Positions 14,145 through 14,334 of a DNA stretch of 14,334 nucleotides are shown here, piece after piece. Below the pieces are notes generated by a model. The model saw only the letters and a list, made by a program, of their open reading frames with translations. It searched no databases and was not told the DNA's origin. Each line of letters begins with the position of its first letter. Position 1 is the stretch's first letter. Source of the DNA: Rikenellaceae bacterium (GTDB taxonomy: Bacteria; Bacteroidota; Bacteroidia; Bacteroidales; Rikenellaceae). Location: the NCBI GenBank assembly GCA_020859745.1, contig JAJBVQ010000055.1:1-14334 (forward strand), written 5' to 3'. Made by a program: the position numbers and the translations under genes.

Positions 14145-14252
14145 GGCCGGACGCCTCTTTAGTAAAGCGATGCAAACCCTCACAAAAGCCCCAACGGGGC
14201 CGGGAGGGACGCGTTGCGTCCTTTATGGCTGTAACTACCCCGGCGTCCGGCC
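14145..14252. repeat. Element bounded by an 11-bp perfect inverted repeat
   Basis: GGCCGGACGCC (14145-14155) and GGCGTCCGGCC (14242-14252) are perfect reverse complements, 86 nt apart. Inside are two small hairpins, GCCCC/GGGGC (14188-14200) and GGACGC/GCGTCC (14207-14221), and the repeated 14-mer. It could be a short non-autonomous mobile repeat or a structured RNA. Confidence 0.6.
14207..14240 (+). repeat. Hairpin plus GGCTGTAACTACCC repeat, copy B
   Basis: Hairpin GGACGC/GCGTCC (6 bp, 3-nt loop, 14207-14221), then 5 nt, then GGCTGTAACTACCC (14227-14240). Same order and orientation as copy A at 9754-9787 (minus). The stem sequence differs but pairing is kept. Confidence 0.65.
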
Positions 14253-14334
14253 AGAATGGAAAATTAACAGTACGGTCTTCGACAGAAAATCCGCGTCAGC
14301 GGGTAGCCCGGAACCACCCCGGGTGGAGGGCTGC

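Larger units (their letters stand above)
14094..14334. other. Gene-free right end with hairpins and repeats
   Basis: No gene, tRNA or terminator with a T-tail is seen in these 241 bases. Contents: an 11-bp inverted repeat (14145-14252), two short hairpins inside it, the GGCTGTAACTACCC repeat, and at the far right GC-rich self-complementary stretches (for example CCACCC/GGGTGG near 14310-14330) that may belong to something cut by the window edge. Confidence 0.6.

Noticed and set aside
12291..14183. Long minus-strand open frame of 630 codons
   Set aside because: It is antisense to the glycosyltransferase end and the S37 peptidase, both with clear family motifs. Its translation is Arg/His/Pro-rich, as expected for the reverse strand of high-GC genes.
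1..14334. CRISPR array, tRNA, rRNA or transposase gene
   Set aside because: No regularly spaced repeats, no cloverleaf-like sequence and no transposase or integrase motifs were found on either strand.

Overview
The window looks like a chromosomal segment of a high-GC Bacteroidota, most like Alistipes/Rikenellaceae. Three things point there. Several intergenic regions carry the Bacteroidota -7 element TAnnTTTG (exact copies before rex, nagB and fhs). Ribosome binding sites are weak. The proteins (GlmM, Rex, NagB, DUF4396 membrane protein, S37-type peptidase, FISUMP lectin-like domain) have a Bacteroidota flavour. The genus is inferred from pattern, not from a search.

Layout. 1-1414 (minus): a MacB/FtsX-type ABC permease overlaps a secreted-protein gene that runs off the left edge. 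1488-2876: phosphoglucosamine mutase with a strong terminator. 2938-3423: a start-less 3' fragment of a FISUMP-family gene. 3541-4305: DUF4396 Met-rich membrane protein. 4400-5798: the redox repressor Rex, whose frame is broken near codon 33, followed closely by a RibF-like FMN adenylyltransferase that lacks the riboflavin-kinase domain. 5854-6663: NagB with its own promoter and terminator. 6717-7197: a second start-less FISUMP fragment with the same ends as the first. 7236-9571: a stand-alone HsdR_N-type nuclease-fold protein closely followed by a Uup-type ABC-F ATPase. 9572-9864: gene-free DNA with four hairpins. 9865-11535 (minus): formate-tetrahydrofolate ligase. 11637-14093: a family-4-like glycosyltransferase and an exported S37-type serine peptidase, probably one operon. 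14094-14334: gene-free DNA with hairpins and an 11-bp inverted repeat.

Working together: GlmM and NagB both act on glucosamine-6-phosphate, one directing it to UDP-GlcNAc and one to fructose-6-phosphate. Rex and the flavin enzyme share a likely redox-responsive transcript. The rest is a mosaic of small transcription units.

Most unusual content: (1) two orphan FISUMP cassettes that begin at the T-tract of a terminator and end in the same 41-nt block (one mismatch), suggesting a dispersed silent cassette set; (2) a repeat made of a small hairpin plus GGCTGTAACTACCC at two loci, whose stems differ in sequence but keep pairing; (3) the broken rex frame.
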